46,567 nt of DNA from Planctomycetota bacterium (GTDB taxonomy: Bacteria > Planctomycetota > Phycisphaerae > UBA1845 > UTPLA1). The stretch is taken from NCBI GenBank assembly GCA_003576905.1, contig QEVG01000036.1, positions 1 to 46,567 of the forward strand, in the 5' to 3' direction. Below, piece by piece: positions 25,877-33,082 of this stretch (positions are counted from its first letter, which is position 1; each line of letters begins with the position of its first letter). The position numbers and the translations under genes are program-made. The notes under the pieces were generated by a model. That model was not told the DNA's origin. It saw nothing but the letters and a program-made list of their open reading frames with translations, and did no database searches.

Positions 25877-27034
25877 ATGCAGAAGCTCCCGACACGCATC
25901 CTGCTCGCCAAGGTGGGCCTCGACGGCCATGACCGCGGCGTCAAAGTCCTTGCTCGAGGTCTTCGCGACGCCGGCATGGAGGTCATTTACACCGGTCTCT
26001 GGCAGACGCCAGCGGCTGCGGCGAAGGCCGCCGTGGAAGAGGATGCCGATGTTCTGGGCGTCAGCTTCCATAGCGCCGCCCACATGACGCTCGTCCCGAT
26101 CATCATGGAGGAGATGAAGGCGCGGGGCAGGCCCGACATGCCGGTTGTCATCGGGGGGATCATTCCACCCGATGATGTCCAGGCCATGAAGGATGCCGGT
26201 TGCGCCGCCGTGCTCGAGACGGAAGCGTCGATGCAGTCGATTGTCGATACCCTGACCGCGCTGGCCGACAAGAGCCGCGCCGCCCGGTCGGCGGCGCACG
26301 CCAACGGCACGCTGGACAAATGGATCGATGCGGCCGGGAAGGGCGATCGAACGGCCCTTGGACGCGTGCTCACGTGGATCGAGAATTCCTCCACTCCAGA
26401 TGAGGCGGCGGCCCGCCTGAAGGGTCAGACGGACGGCACCCTGATCGTCGGAATGACCGGCCCGCCCGGCGTGGGCAAGAGCACGCTCATCGGCCGCCTC
26501 CTCAAGGAGTTCCGCTCGCGCGGCAAGCAGGTGGCAGTCGTTGCCGTCGACCCGGCAAGCCCCCTCACCGGCGGCGCCCTCCTCGGCGATCGTGCCCGGA
26601 TGACCCAGAACGCGGGAGACGCGGGCGTGTTTCTGCGCTCGTCGGCGAGCCGCGGGCAGCTCGGCGGCCTCGCGCCCTCGACGGCCGCCATGGTTCAGGC
26701 CATCCGCCGATCCAAGGTGGATGTGGTGATGATCGAAACCGTGGGCGCGGGGCAGAACGACGTCAGCGTATATCACCTAGCCAGCCCCCTGGTTCTGTTG
26801 ATGATGCCGGGCGCGGGCGACGACCTCCAACTCGAAAAGGCGGGCATTACGGAAGTGGCGGAGATCTTCGTCATCAACAAGGCGGACCTGCCGGGGGCGA
26901 CGCGGCTGGAGGCGCAGATACGCGATACGCTCGGCTCGGGCCGCCCGATCGTCCAGACGGTGGCAAGCCACGGACAGGGGATCAGCGAGCTGGCCGATGC
27001 GATCCTGGCCCACAAGCCCAAGGCGCGCCGGTAG
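25877..27034 (+). CDS. B12-binding domain fused to MeaB/ArgK-type GTPase (IcmF N-terminal half)
   Basis: A 385-residue fusion. Residues 1-135 form a methylmalonyl-CoA-mutase-type cobalamin-binding domain: DGHDRG with the cobalt-ligand His, then GVSFHSAAHMTL and VVIGGIIPPDD. Residues about 150-385 are a MeaB/ArgK G-protein: Walker A GPPGVGKST, VDPASPLTGGALLGDRARM, IETVGAGQND, GAGDDLQ and NKAD. MeaB proteins load and repair cobalamin in acyl-CoA mutases using GTP. Stand-alone MeaB has roughly 60 more residues after the last GTPase block, forming a dimer arm; here the protein ends right after GISELADAI. The order B12 domain then truncated G domain equals the first half of IcmF. No mutase catalytic barrel lies in the window. 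AAGAGG precedes the ATG. etfB follows after 33 bases. Confidence 0.9.
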   Translation: MQKLPTRILLAKVGLDGHDRGVKVLARGLRDAGMEVIYTGLWQTPAAAAKAAVEEDADVLGVSFHSAAHMTLVPIIMEEMKARGRPDMPVVIGGIIPPDDVQAMKDAGCAAVLETEASMQSIVDTLTALADKSRAARSAAHANGTLDKWIDAAGKGDRTALGRVLTWIENSSTPDEAAARLKGQTDGTLIVGMTGPPGVGKSTLIGRLLKEFRSRGKQVAVVAVDPASPLTGGALLGDRARMTQNAGDAGVFLRSSASRGQLGGLAPSTAAMVQAIRRSKVDVVMIETVGAGQNDVSVYHLASPLVLLMMPGAGDDLQLEKAGITEVAEIFVINKADLPGATRLEAQIRDTLGSGRPIVQTVASHGQGISELADAILAHKPKARR

Positions 27035-27067
27035 CGAAGCGAAGCGAACAGCAAACGCAGGTGCATC

Positions 27068-27868
27068 ATGAAGATACTGACTCTCGTTAAGTGCGTTCCG
27101 GAATCAACGGCGAACATCCGGATCAAGCCGGACGGCAGCGGCATCGAGACCGCCGGCGTGAAATTCGTGATGAACCCGTTCTGCGAGTTCGCCGTGGAAG
27201 CGGCGCTTCAGTTCAAGGAGAAGAACGCGGCGGCAAAGGCGGAGATTACGGCCCTGACCGTCGGCCCCGCGGCCCATGCCGACGTCCTTCGCACGGCCTT
27301 TGCGATGGGCGTGGATCATGCGGTGCATGTGTGCGACGACGCGCTTAAAAACATCGATGAACTGGCCCTGGCCCGGGTGATCGCCGCCGCCATCAAGGAC
27401 GGGGGTTTCGATCTCATCATCGCCGGCAAGCATGCCATCGACTATGACAGCGGACAACTGGGCCCGGCACTGGCCGAGTGCCTCGCCTGGCCGCACGTCG
27501 GCGCGGTCATCGCGTGGGACTGGGCGGCGGATTTCAAGAACTGCACCGTGCGGCGCCGCATCGAAGGTGCGGAGGAAGTCGTCGAGTTGAAACTGCCCGC
27601 GCTGCTCACTGTCGACAAGGGTCTCGTCGAGCCGCGCTATCCGTCCCTGCCCGGCCTGATGAAAGCCAAGAAGCGGCCGATCGACGTAAAAAACCTCGCG
27701 GCCCTTGGCCTGTCCGCAGCGGACTTCTCTGTAGGCGCGATCGGAACAACCATGGGCGAGTTCGCGCCGCCGCCGCCGCGACCGCCGGGGCGAAAGCTCT
27801 CGGGCGAGCCGGCAGACATGGCGAAGGAACTGGTTCGCATTCTCCGCGAGGAAGTCAAGGCGATCTGA
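27068..27868 (+). CDS. etfB: Electron transfer flavoprotein beta subunit
   Basis: A 266-residue ETF beta subunit. ETF is a soluble FAD/AMP heterodimer that takes electrons from acyl-CoA dehydrogenases. The N-terminus MKILTLVKCVPES, the block NPFCEFAVEAALQ, AGKHAIDYDSGQLGP and the family signature around EGAEEVVELKLPALLTVDKG (about 165-185) are all present, and length is normal. AGG lies 7 bases before the ATG. It follows the B12-MeaB fusion by 33 bases and precedes an SGNH gene by 39, so they probably share a transcript. The partner alpha subunit (etfA), normally adjacent, is absent from this window. Confidence 0.93.
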   Translation: MKILTLVKCVPESTANIRIKPDGSGIETAGVKFVMNPFCEFAVEAALQFKEKNAAAKAEITALTVGPAAHADVLRTAFAMGVDHAVHVCDDALKNIDELALARVIAAAIKDGGFDLIIAGKHAIDYDSGQLGPALAECLAWPHVGAVIAWDWAADFKNCTVRRRIEGAEEVVELKLPALLTVDKGLVEPRYPSLPGLMKAKKRPIDVKNLAALGLSAADFSVGAIGTTMGEFAPPPPRPPGRKLSGEPADMAKELVRILREEVKAI

Positions 27869-27907
27869 CGCCGCGGTAATGCGGCCGGCCATCGGAGAGC
27901 GCGCCCG

Positions 27908-29134
27908 ATGAATCGCCGACGCAGGATCATCTTCGCCGCCGCGGCCGTTGTTTTCGGCAGCATCGTTGCCCTGGTCTTTGGCGACCTCATCGTTTACTGG
28001 TGGGACGCCCGCACGGCAGCCGGACGTCCTCGCGCCGGTCCGATTCCCTTTACGCGCCTGGCCGACCCTCCGATCAACGACATGACACCCGGCGGGATGC
28101 GGCTTCGGCGCATGCTGGATTGCACGATCGTAGACCCGGCAAGCGGGAAAGAGGTTCGCCTGCGGACCAACGCGCTCGGCTATCGCGGCGGCCAGGTCAT
28201 GCCCAAGGCGCCCGGCGAGTATCGGATTCTCGTACTGGGGGATTCCATCACGCTGAGCCTGCACACGGAAGAGAAAGATACCTACCCCGCCGTTCTGGAA
28301 AGGCTTCTTTGTGATGTTGCGGGCACGCAGCAGCCGACGGGATCGGCCGGGGAATCCTCGGCGCCGGCATCCGCCCCAGCCGGCCCGCGCGGCGATTCAG
28401 AGTGTCTTATCCGTGTCATCAACGCCGGAATGCGCGGGGCCGGACTACGCGAGGAGCTGTTGATCCTCACCGAGACCGGCCTGCTCACTCAGCCCGACCT
28501 GGTCATCGTCGGGTTGTACCTGAACGACGCGAAAAGATCCCGCGTCTATCCGCTGCCCGAAGGGCTGGCCGCCTACAGCGCGATTGCTCGAAAGATGAGC
28601 GACATCGCCCTCGCCAATGAGCTCTCCGACAAAGCCCGCGCCCGATGGGAAAAGTACTCCGGTCGGCCCTTTCCTGCGATGTCATTCCCTCTCGACGCGT
28701 GGCGCACCGACCGCGAGGCATTCGAGGCGGAGAAGGCAAAGGCGGCGTGCGACTGGGGCTTCGCGTGGTTTCGCGCGGCGTGGGACGAGATGCGCCCCGA
28801 CATGCAGCTCATCAAGGACCTCGCGGCCCGGTACGGATTCGAGCTCGTTGTCGTGCTTTTCCCCTCGGCGCTTCAGGTCGAGGCGGAGTTTCTCGACGAC
28901 GTGCCCCAGGCGTACTTCGCTGAGATGGTGCGCGAAATGCGCATCCCGCATGCCGATCTGCTGATACCGATGCGCGCGGCGTTTCAGGCCACCCGGCGCT
29001 CGCTCGCCTACGACAACTGTCATCTCACGCCGGAGGGAAACCGGCTGGCCGCCGAACTCATCCGAGAGCTGGTCCACCCCTTTGTGGCGGCGCATCTGGA
29101 ACACGCCCGGCCGGCGGACAATGCGAACCATTGA
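27908..29134 (+). CDS. Membrane-anchored SGNH/GDSL hydrolase-family protein
   Basis: A 408-residue protein with a basic N-terminus (MNRRRR) and a hydrophobic segment at about 8-30, a membrane anchor or uncleaved signal. SGNH block I is LVLGDSITL, with the catalytic Ser after GD. Block II fits VINAGMRGAGL, block III VGLYLNDAKR, and block V YDNCHLTPEGN, with the Asp and His of the triad. An insertion rich in Ala/Gly/Ser near 145-165 lengthens a loop. The family includes esterases and carbohydrate O-acetyl hydrolases; the substrate here is unknown, but an envelope location suggests polysaccharide deacylation. GGAGAG lies 8 bases before the ATG. It is the last gene of the B12-MeaB/etfB run. Confidence 0.9.
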   Translation: MNRRRRIIFAAAAVVFGSIVALVFGDLIVYWWDARTAAGRPRAGPIPFTRLADPPINDMTPGGMRLRRMLDCTIVDPASGKEVRLRTNALGYRGGQVMPKAPGEYRILVLGDSITLSLHTEEKDTYPAVLERLLCDVAGTQQPTGSAGESSAPASAPAGPRGDSECLIRVINAGMRGAGLREELLILTETGLLTQPDLVIVGLYLNDAKRSRVYPLPEGLAAYSAIARKMSDIALANELSDKARARWEKYSGRPFPAMSFPLDAWRTDREAFEAEKAKAACDWGFAWFRAAWDEMRPDMQLIKDLAARYGFELVVVLFPSALQVEAEFLDDVPQAYFAEMVREMRIPHADLLIPMRAAFQATRRSLAYDNCHLTPEGNRLAAELIRELVHPFVAAHLEHARPADNANH

Positions 29135-29195
29135 GATACGCGTCGGGAGAGTCCGTCGACGACGAGAGGATACCGACCGCCATAAGCTCCCCATG

Positions 29196-29221
29196 GGCCG
29201 TCCTTTATTTGTCGGACGGCC
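29196..29221. other. Inverted repeat across the anti-sigma stop codon
   Basis: GGCCGTCC (29196-29203) and GGACGGCC (29214-29221) form an 8-bp perfect stem with the stop codon of the anti-sigma gene in the loop, in a convergent region. There is no T-run after it on the minus strand, so termination is only a guess. Confidence 0.4.
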
Positions 29222-30089
29222 GGGTCGATGCGGGACGCGTGGTCGTTGATTGCGAAGCCGCGGGTGCGGGCTGTGAAGTTGCCGGCTGGGTGGCCGCGGG
29301 TTGACTCGTGGGTTGTGACGCGGCGGGTCGCGAGGTTACCGGAGGCTGTCGCAGGGCCATCGGTGTCGCCGCGGAAGAATCTCGCGTGGCCGCAACGCCA
29401 TCCGCGACGGTGGCGGACTTCTCGGCCGACTCCAATGCGGCGCCGAGTTGCATCTCTCCACTGTGCGCCGAATCCGTGCGGGCCGTCGTTCGAAGATCGA
29501 ACGATCCGGCTTCATCCGCTGCTCCGGCGCGTGGCGCATTCTCTCCCATGGCCACAGGACCTGCCGGTCGTAAACCTGAAGTGTCTGATTCAGGCGATTC
29601 CTCGCCGCGAATGTTCTGTCTGAATGTTTGAACCGAGGGCCCCTCTCGATCCAGGGCATCGACCCGCTCCGTTGGTCCGGCCTCACTCTTCGGCGCAGCC
29701 CTCGTCACCAGGGCAACCGGACTTTCCGAGGCGATTCTTCGAGGGATGTCGGGCAAAAGGAGCCAGCCGGATGTCACGATAATCGCCAGGGCGGCCGCCG
29801 CCACAAACACCCGCGCCCACACGGAGAACTTGACCGGCCGCGCGTCTGCGCTTTCTCCCAGGAGCGCCGCGCGCTCCAGGCGAGCGGTAATCTCGGCCGA
29901 CAATCCGGGTGGCGCGGGCGCCCGGGGAAGATCACTCACGAACCGCGCCGTTCGCCGGAGCTCCTCCAGCAGCCGCCGGGCGGACGGATCGCGCGCGATC
30001 ATCGCCTCCACCTGTTCGCGCTCTGTATCCGACAACTCGCCGTCGAGATAGGCTGTGAGCTGCTCCAGTTGTCGCGTTTCGTCAGTCAC
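29205..30089 (-). CDS. Membrane anti-sigma factor
   Basis: A 294-residue anti-sigma factor for the ECF sigma gene just upstream. The first 50 residues carry the anti-sigma helix pattern LTAYLDGELSDTEREQVE and RDPSARRLLEELR; zinc-binding versions have His/Cys here, and this one has none. A transmembrane segment spans about 92-112 (VFVAAAALAIIVTSGWLLL). The outer part is Ser/Thr/Ala/Pro-rich and of low complexity, ending in TSQPAATQPAT-type repeats. The start is GTG 30087-30089, overlapping the sigma gene by 8 bases, so the two are probably translationally coupled. Stress would release the sigma factor, likely by proteolysis of the membrane protein; that step is inferred from the family. Confidence 0.85.
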   Translation of the reverse strand: MTDETRQLEQLTAYLDGELSDTEREQVEAMIARDPSARRLLEELRRTARFVSDLPRAPAPPGLSAEITARLERAALLGESADARPVKFSVWARVFVAAAALAIIVTSGWLLLPDIPRRIASESPVALVTRAAPKSEAGPTERVDALDREGPSVQTFRQNIRGEESPESDTSGLRPAGPVAMGENAPRAGAADEAGSFDLRTTARTDSAHSGEMQLGAALESAEKSATVADGVAATRDSSAATPMALRQPPVTSRPAASQPTSQPAATQPATSQPAPAASQSTTTRPASTRPSDK

Positions 30090-30732
30090 ATTCGTCTTCC
30101 ACTAGCGCACCCAGTTTGTTGCGAAGTGCCATTCGAGCCCGGTGAAGCCTGGATTTCACCGTGCCTTGGGCGATCTCCAGTACGGCGGCGATCTCCGCGT
30201 AATCCATGGCTTCCATATCCCGCAGAATGATGATCGCACGCTGCTCGTGGTCCAAGTCGTCGAGTGCGGCCATCACCCGGCCATGGCGCTCACGGGTATC
30301 CGCTTCGTGCGACGGGTCCTGCCCGTCCGATTTAAACTGGTTGCGCGGGACCGGTCGGCCCGCGTCTTCGGACTCCGCCGCATTGAGCGAAACAACGCGT
30401 CTCCGCCGGCCGCCGCGCCGCGCGCTGAGAACGACGTTTACCGCAATTCGAAAGAGCCACGTGTAAAAGCGCGACCGGCCGTCAAAGCGCGGGAGCGATG
30501 AAAAAGCCTTGAAAAATGCCTCCTGAGCGAAGTCTTCGGCGTCTTCCGGCTTCCCGCAAAGGCGCAGGCACGTGTTATAGACCCTGTCCTGATACCGGTG
30601 CACCAGCGGTTCGAAGGCGGCGGTATCGCCGTGCCGGCATCGCTCAATGAGCGCGAGTTCCTCATCCGACAGCCCCTCATCGGTCGTTAACGGCCGGGCG
30701 TTCGCAATCATTGGACGCGTTTGCGGGTCCAT
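30082..30732 (-). CDS. ECF RNA polymerase sigma factor (RpoE-like)
   Basis: A 216-residue sigma-70 family ECF factor. Region 2 covers about 20-95 (AFEPLVHRYQDRVYNTC, DAEDFAQEAFFKAF, FYTWLFRIAVNV). Region 4 covers about 155-210 (LDDLDHEQRAIIILRDME, YAEIAAVLEIAQGTVKSRLHRARMALR) with a clear helix-turn-helix. The linker between them is long and charged. The start ATG 30730-30732 has GGGGA about 5 bases upstream; ATG 30709-30711 is an alternative. It directs polymerase to envelope-stress-type promoters and is held by the overlapping anti-sigma factor. It is divergent to the L,D-transpeptidase gene, about 220 bases away. No convincing ECF-type promoter pair was found between them. Confidence 0.93.
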   Translation of the reverse strand: MDPQTRPMIANARPLTTDEGLSDEELALIERCRHGDTAAFEPLVHRYQDRVYNTCLRLCGKPEDAEDFAQEAFFKAFSSLPRFDGRSRFYTWLFRIAVNVVLSARRGGRRRRVVSLNAAESEDAGRPVPRNQFKSDGQDPSHEADTRERHGRVMAALDDLDHEQRAIIILRDMEAMDYAEIAAVLEIAQGTVKSRLHRARMALRNKLGALVEDECD

Positions 30733-30954
30733 GGTTCCCCGTTTTCCCGACCACCAAGCGAGACGCCTGGACGCTCGGATTCCGGTCATCCGACGTCCGG
30801 TTCGCCGGCCTTTTCTGTTTACGCCGGAGGATGATTCTGGTTGCCGGAACCGCGGGGGTCAACTCAAGGCCGCGTTGCGGCGGCCTTCGCGTCCCGGTGC
30901 ACCGCGGGCCCGCGTTGAAGATGCGCGGAGATGTCGATAGGATCGCAAACCGCA

Positions 30955-31596
30955 ATGCGACGGAGCGCACTGATCATCCTGACATGCCTTGTGTTTCCCG
31001 GGTCTCAGGTCGTCTGCCGGAAGGGGGAGCCGAAATCGCCCGTTCCCGTCGTAGGCCAGCCGATGCCGCCGGAAATAATGTCGTCGCTTGAATCTGCGGG
31101 GTGGACGGATCGCACCGGGGGCGAGCTGGGGCTTTGGGTGTCAGTCGCACGGCAGCAGCTGATCGGCATTGACGCGGGCACCGTCGCGTTCATTTACACG
31201 TGTTCGACGGCCGCGAAGGGCCTCGGCAACCGGGCGAATTCCTATCAGACTCCGGCCGGGTGGCACGAGATTGATGAGCGTATCGGCGACGATGCCCCCA
31301 TCGGAGCGATCTTTGTCGAACGGAAGTTCACGGGAAAGGTCTGGGTGCCGGAGCAACCCACCGAGAAGGACTATGTCCTGACGAGGATCATGTGGCTGCG
31401 CGGACTCGAACCGGGGCTCAACGCCGGACCGGGCATCGATTCGCACGATCGATATATCTATGTTCACGGCACCCCGGCGGAGGACAAGCTGGGCACGCCG
31501 GCGTCGCTCGGATGCATACGACTGTCGAACAAGGACGTGATCGAAGTGTTTAACCGCACCCGGCGCGGGACGCGCGTGCTTATCACCGAGTGGTAG
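30955..31596 (+). CDS. Exported L,D-transpeptidase (YkuD family)
   Basis: A 213-residue YkuD-fold enzyme that forms 3-3 crosslinks or attaches proteins to peptidoglycan. The active-site block is IYVHGTP (H171) followed by ASLGCIRLSN (catalytic C187), matching the family HxGT...S.GCIR pattern. The upstream segment LWVSVARQQLIGID is the usual first strand. The N-terminus MRRSALIILTCLVFPGS is a signal peptide. The ATG at 30955 suits the signal peptide; ATG 30931 is an alternative, and ribosome sites are weak for both (TAGGA, GGAG too close). Its place next to a divergent ECF sigma pair suggests cell-wall stress control, which is inference. Confidence 0.92.
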   Translation: MRRSALIILTCLVFPGSQVVCRKGEPKSPVPVVGQPMPPEIMSSLESAGWTDRTGGELGLWVSVARQQLIGIDAGTVAFIYTCSTAAKGLGNRANSYQTPAGWHEIDERIGDDAPIGAIFVERKFTGKVWVPEQPTEKDYVLTRIMWLRGLEPGLNAGPGIDSHDRYIYVHGTPAEDKLGTPASLGCIRLSNKDVIEVFNRTRRGTRVLITEW

Positions 31597-31804
31597 CGCC
31601 GGCGGGGTCGTCCGTGCGATTCAATGCGTCCGGGCCGGCTCCTCACAATCGCCGGAACAGCCCATCCGCATTAGGTCGGATTCGTGGACTCAGGATCCTT
31701 GCGTGAGCCGTAAGGTCGCCGTCCGTTCACCTTCCTCGTGGCGAGCCGACCGGGGATTCACTCCGGCCTATCTGCCCACCGTACTTTGGGGTAAAACCCG
31801 CGAA

Positions 31805-31831
31805 CCGCCCGGCGGCATGTGCCGCGGGCGG
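31805..31831. other. Strong GC-rich hairpin upstream of 31868 gene
   Basis: CCGCCC pairs with GGGCGG and GCGGCA with TGCCGC, giving a 12-bp stem with one bulged G and a minimal loop. It is followed by CAGTTTT and lies 36 bases before the next ATG. It may stop read-through from the transpeptidase gene or fold in the leader of the next gene. Confidence 0.55.
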
Positions 31832-31867
31832 CCATCCAGTTTTGGCATTCATCTGTGGAGGACGTTC

Positions 31868-32962
31868 ATGTCTGATCTTGTGCGGCACAAGTTGTTGCGG
31901 GTGATCCCCGTTCTGGGGGTGGTGCTGGGGTTCGGTGCGTCGGCTCTGGCGGCGGAGTCGCTGGTGATCCAGCGCAAGTACGACCCCAAGCGCGTGAACT
32001 ATCTTGAGAGCAAGGCGGATATCACGCAGAAGATAAAAATGCCGAACATGCCGAACGGCGGTGAAATGGAGATCAAGATCAAGCAGGTCTTCAACATCCG
32101 GGAGAACGTCGAGGAAGGCAAGCTCGGCAAGAAAGCGGTCAAACTCACCTTTGACCGAGCCATGCAGTCCATGGACTCGCCGATGATGGGCACGATGGAA
32201 TACGACACCGACGACCCCGACAACGAAGAGTGGGCGCCGCAGCTCGGACAAATCTTCCAGCCGATGATCGGGGAGACCCTTATGGTCGAAGTGACGCGCG
32301 ACGGCAAGGTCGTCAAATTTTCGGGTATGGACGCCATCGCCAAGAAAATCTCCGAGAAGGCCGTGGGCAACATGTTCTGGCAGCAGATGAAGGGACGCTA
32401 CACGGACCAGCGGGCGCGCCGCGAGTATGGAGAGGATCCGCTGCGCATGTACCCGAACAAGGAGGTCAAGGTGGGCGAGTCGTGGGAGGTTGTCTCCGAG
32501 GACGAGGACCCGCAGCTCGGTCTCGTGATCCGCAAGACCAGGTACACGCTCGAGAAGATCGGCACCGAGGACGGACGAAAGGTCGCCGTCATCTCGTCGC
32601 AGACGGATATCAGCAAGGGCGAAGGCGGAGAAGGCGACGCGGCCAAGGCCAAGGTAAGCGGAAAGGCCACGGGCAAGTCGCTGTACGATGTAGATCTCGG
32701 AATCGTGGTTCGGAACGAGACCGAGAGCGATATGAAGATCAAGATGGCGGCCCAGGGAAACATGATGGACATCAATGTCCTGAGCAGCGGCGTCAGCCGG
32801 CTCATGACCGAAGCCGAGCGGCAGAAACAGAAAGAGGGGATGGCCGCCAAAATCGCAGAACGCAAGAAGGCGGAGGAGGCCGAGGAAGAGGAAGATGAGG
32901 ACGAGGACACGGACGAAATTGATGACGACGATGACGAGGATGATTCCGACGACTCCGAGTGA
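31868..32962 (+). CDS. Secreted protein of unknown function with acidic tail
   Basis: A 364-residue exported protein: signal peptide with VLGVVLGFGASALAAES and a strong GGAGG site 6 bases before the ATG. The body (about 30-310) is beta-rich with Lys/Glu/Asp and shows YDPKRVNYLESKADI, PQLGQIFQPMIGETLMVEV, VGESWEV and VVRNETESDMKIKM. It could be one of the secreted beta-strand families of planctomycetes, but I do not recognise a named one. The last 50 residues are a charged helix (EAERQKQKEGMAAK) and a nearly pure Asp/Glu tract, which could bind cations. A strong terminator follows the stop. The function is unknown. Confidence 0.85.
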   Translation: MSDLVRHKLLRVIPVLGVVLGFGASALAAESLVIQRKYDPKRVNYLESKADITQKIKMPNMPNGGEMEIKIKQVFNIRENVEEGKLGKKAVKLTFDRAMQSMDSPMMGTMEYDTDDPDNEEWAPQLGQIFQPMIGETLMVEVTRDGKVVKFSGMDAIAKKISEKAVGNMFWQQMKGRYTDQRARREYGEDPLRMYPNKEVKVGESWEVVSEDEDPQLGLVIRKTRYTLEKIGTEDGRKVAVISSQTDISKGEGGEGDAAKAKVSGKATGKSLYDVDLGIVVRNETESDMKIKMAAQGNMMDINVLSSGVSRLMTEAERQKQKEGMAAKIAERKKAEEAEEEEDEDEDTDEIDDDDDEDDSDDSE

Positions 32963-32984
32963 GCACTCGTGACCCGCGTCGATC

Positions 32985-33014
32985 AGGCCCACGGATGTTC
33001 GTCCGTGGGCCTTT
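32985..33014 (+). terminator. Intrinsic terminator after the acidic-tail gene
   Basis: An 11-bp perfect stem: AGGCCCACGGA (32985-32995) pairs with TCCGTGGGCCT (33002-33012) around the loop TGTTCG, followed by TT. The T-run is short, but the stem is long and GC-rich. It lies 22 bases after the stop at 32962 and separates that gene from the propeller gene. Confidence 0.75.
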
Positions 33015-33082
33015 GCACATGCGTACAATTGGCGCGGCGTGGATCATGCGAGTCCTGCCGCACGCCCATGAGAGGCACGACA

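Noticed and set aside
24839-26776. 645-codon minus-strand frame over nagB-lmbE and the B12-MeaB gene
   Set aside because: It covers two well-supported genes on the plus strand and shows no family of its own; a GC-rich mirror frame.
30733-30954. ECF-type promoter (GGAAC with CGTC) between sigma and transpeptidase genes
   Set aside because: Candidate halves such as GGAACC at 30846 have the wrong spacing to a CGTC-like element.
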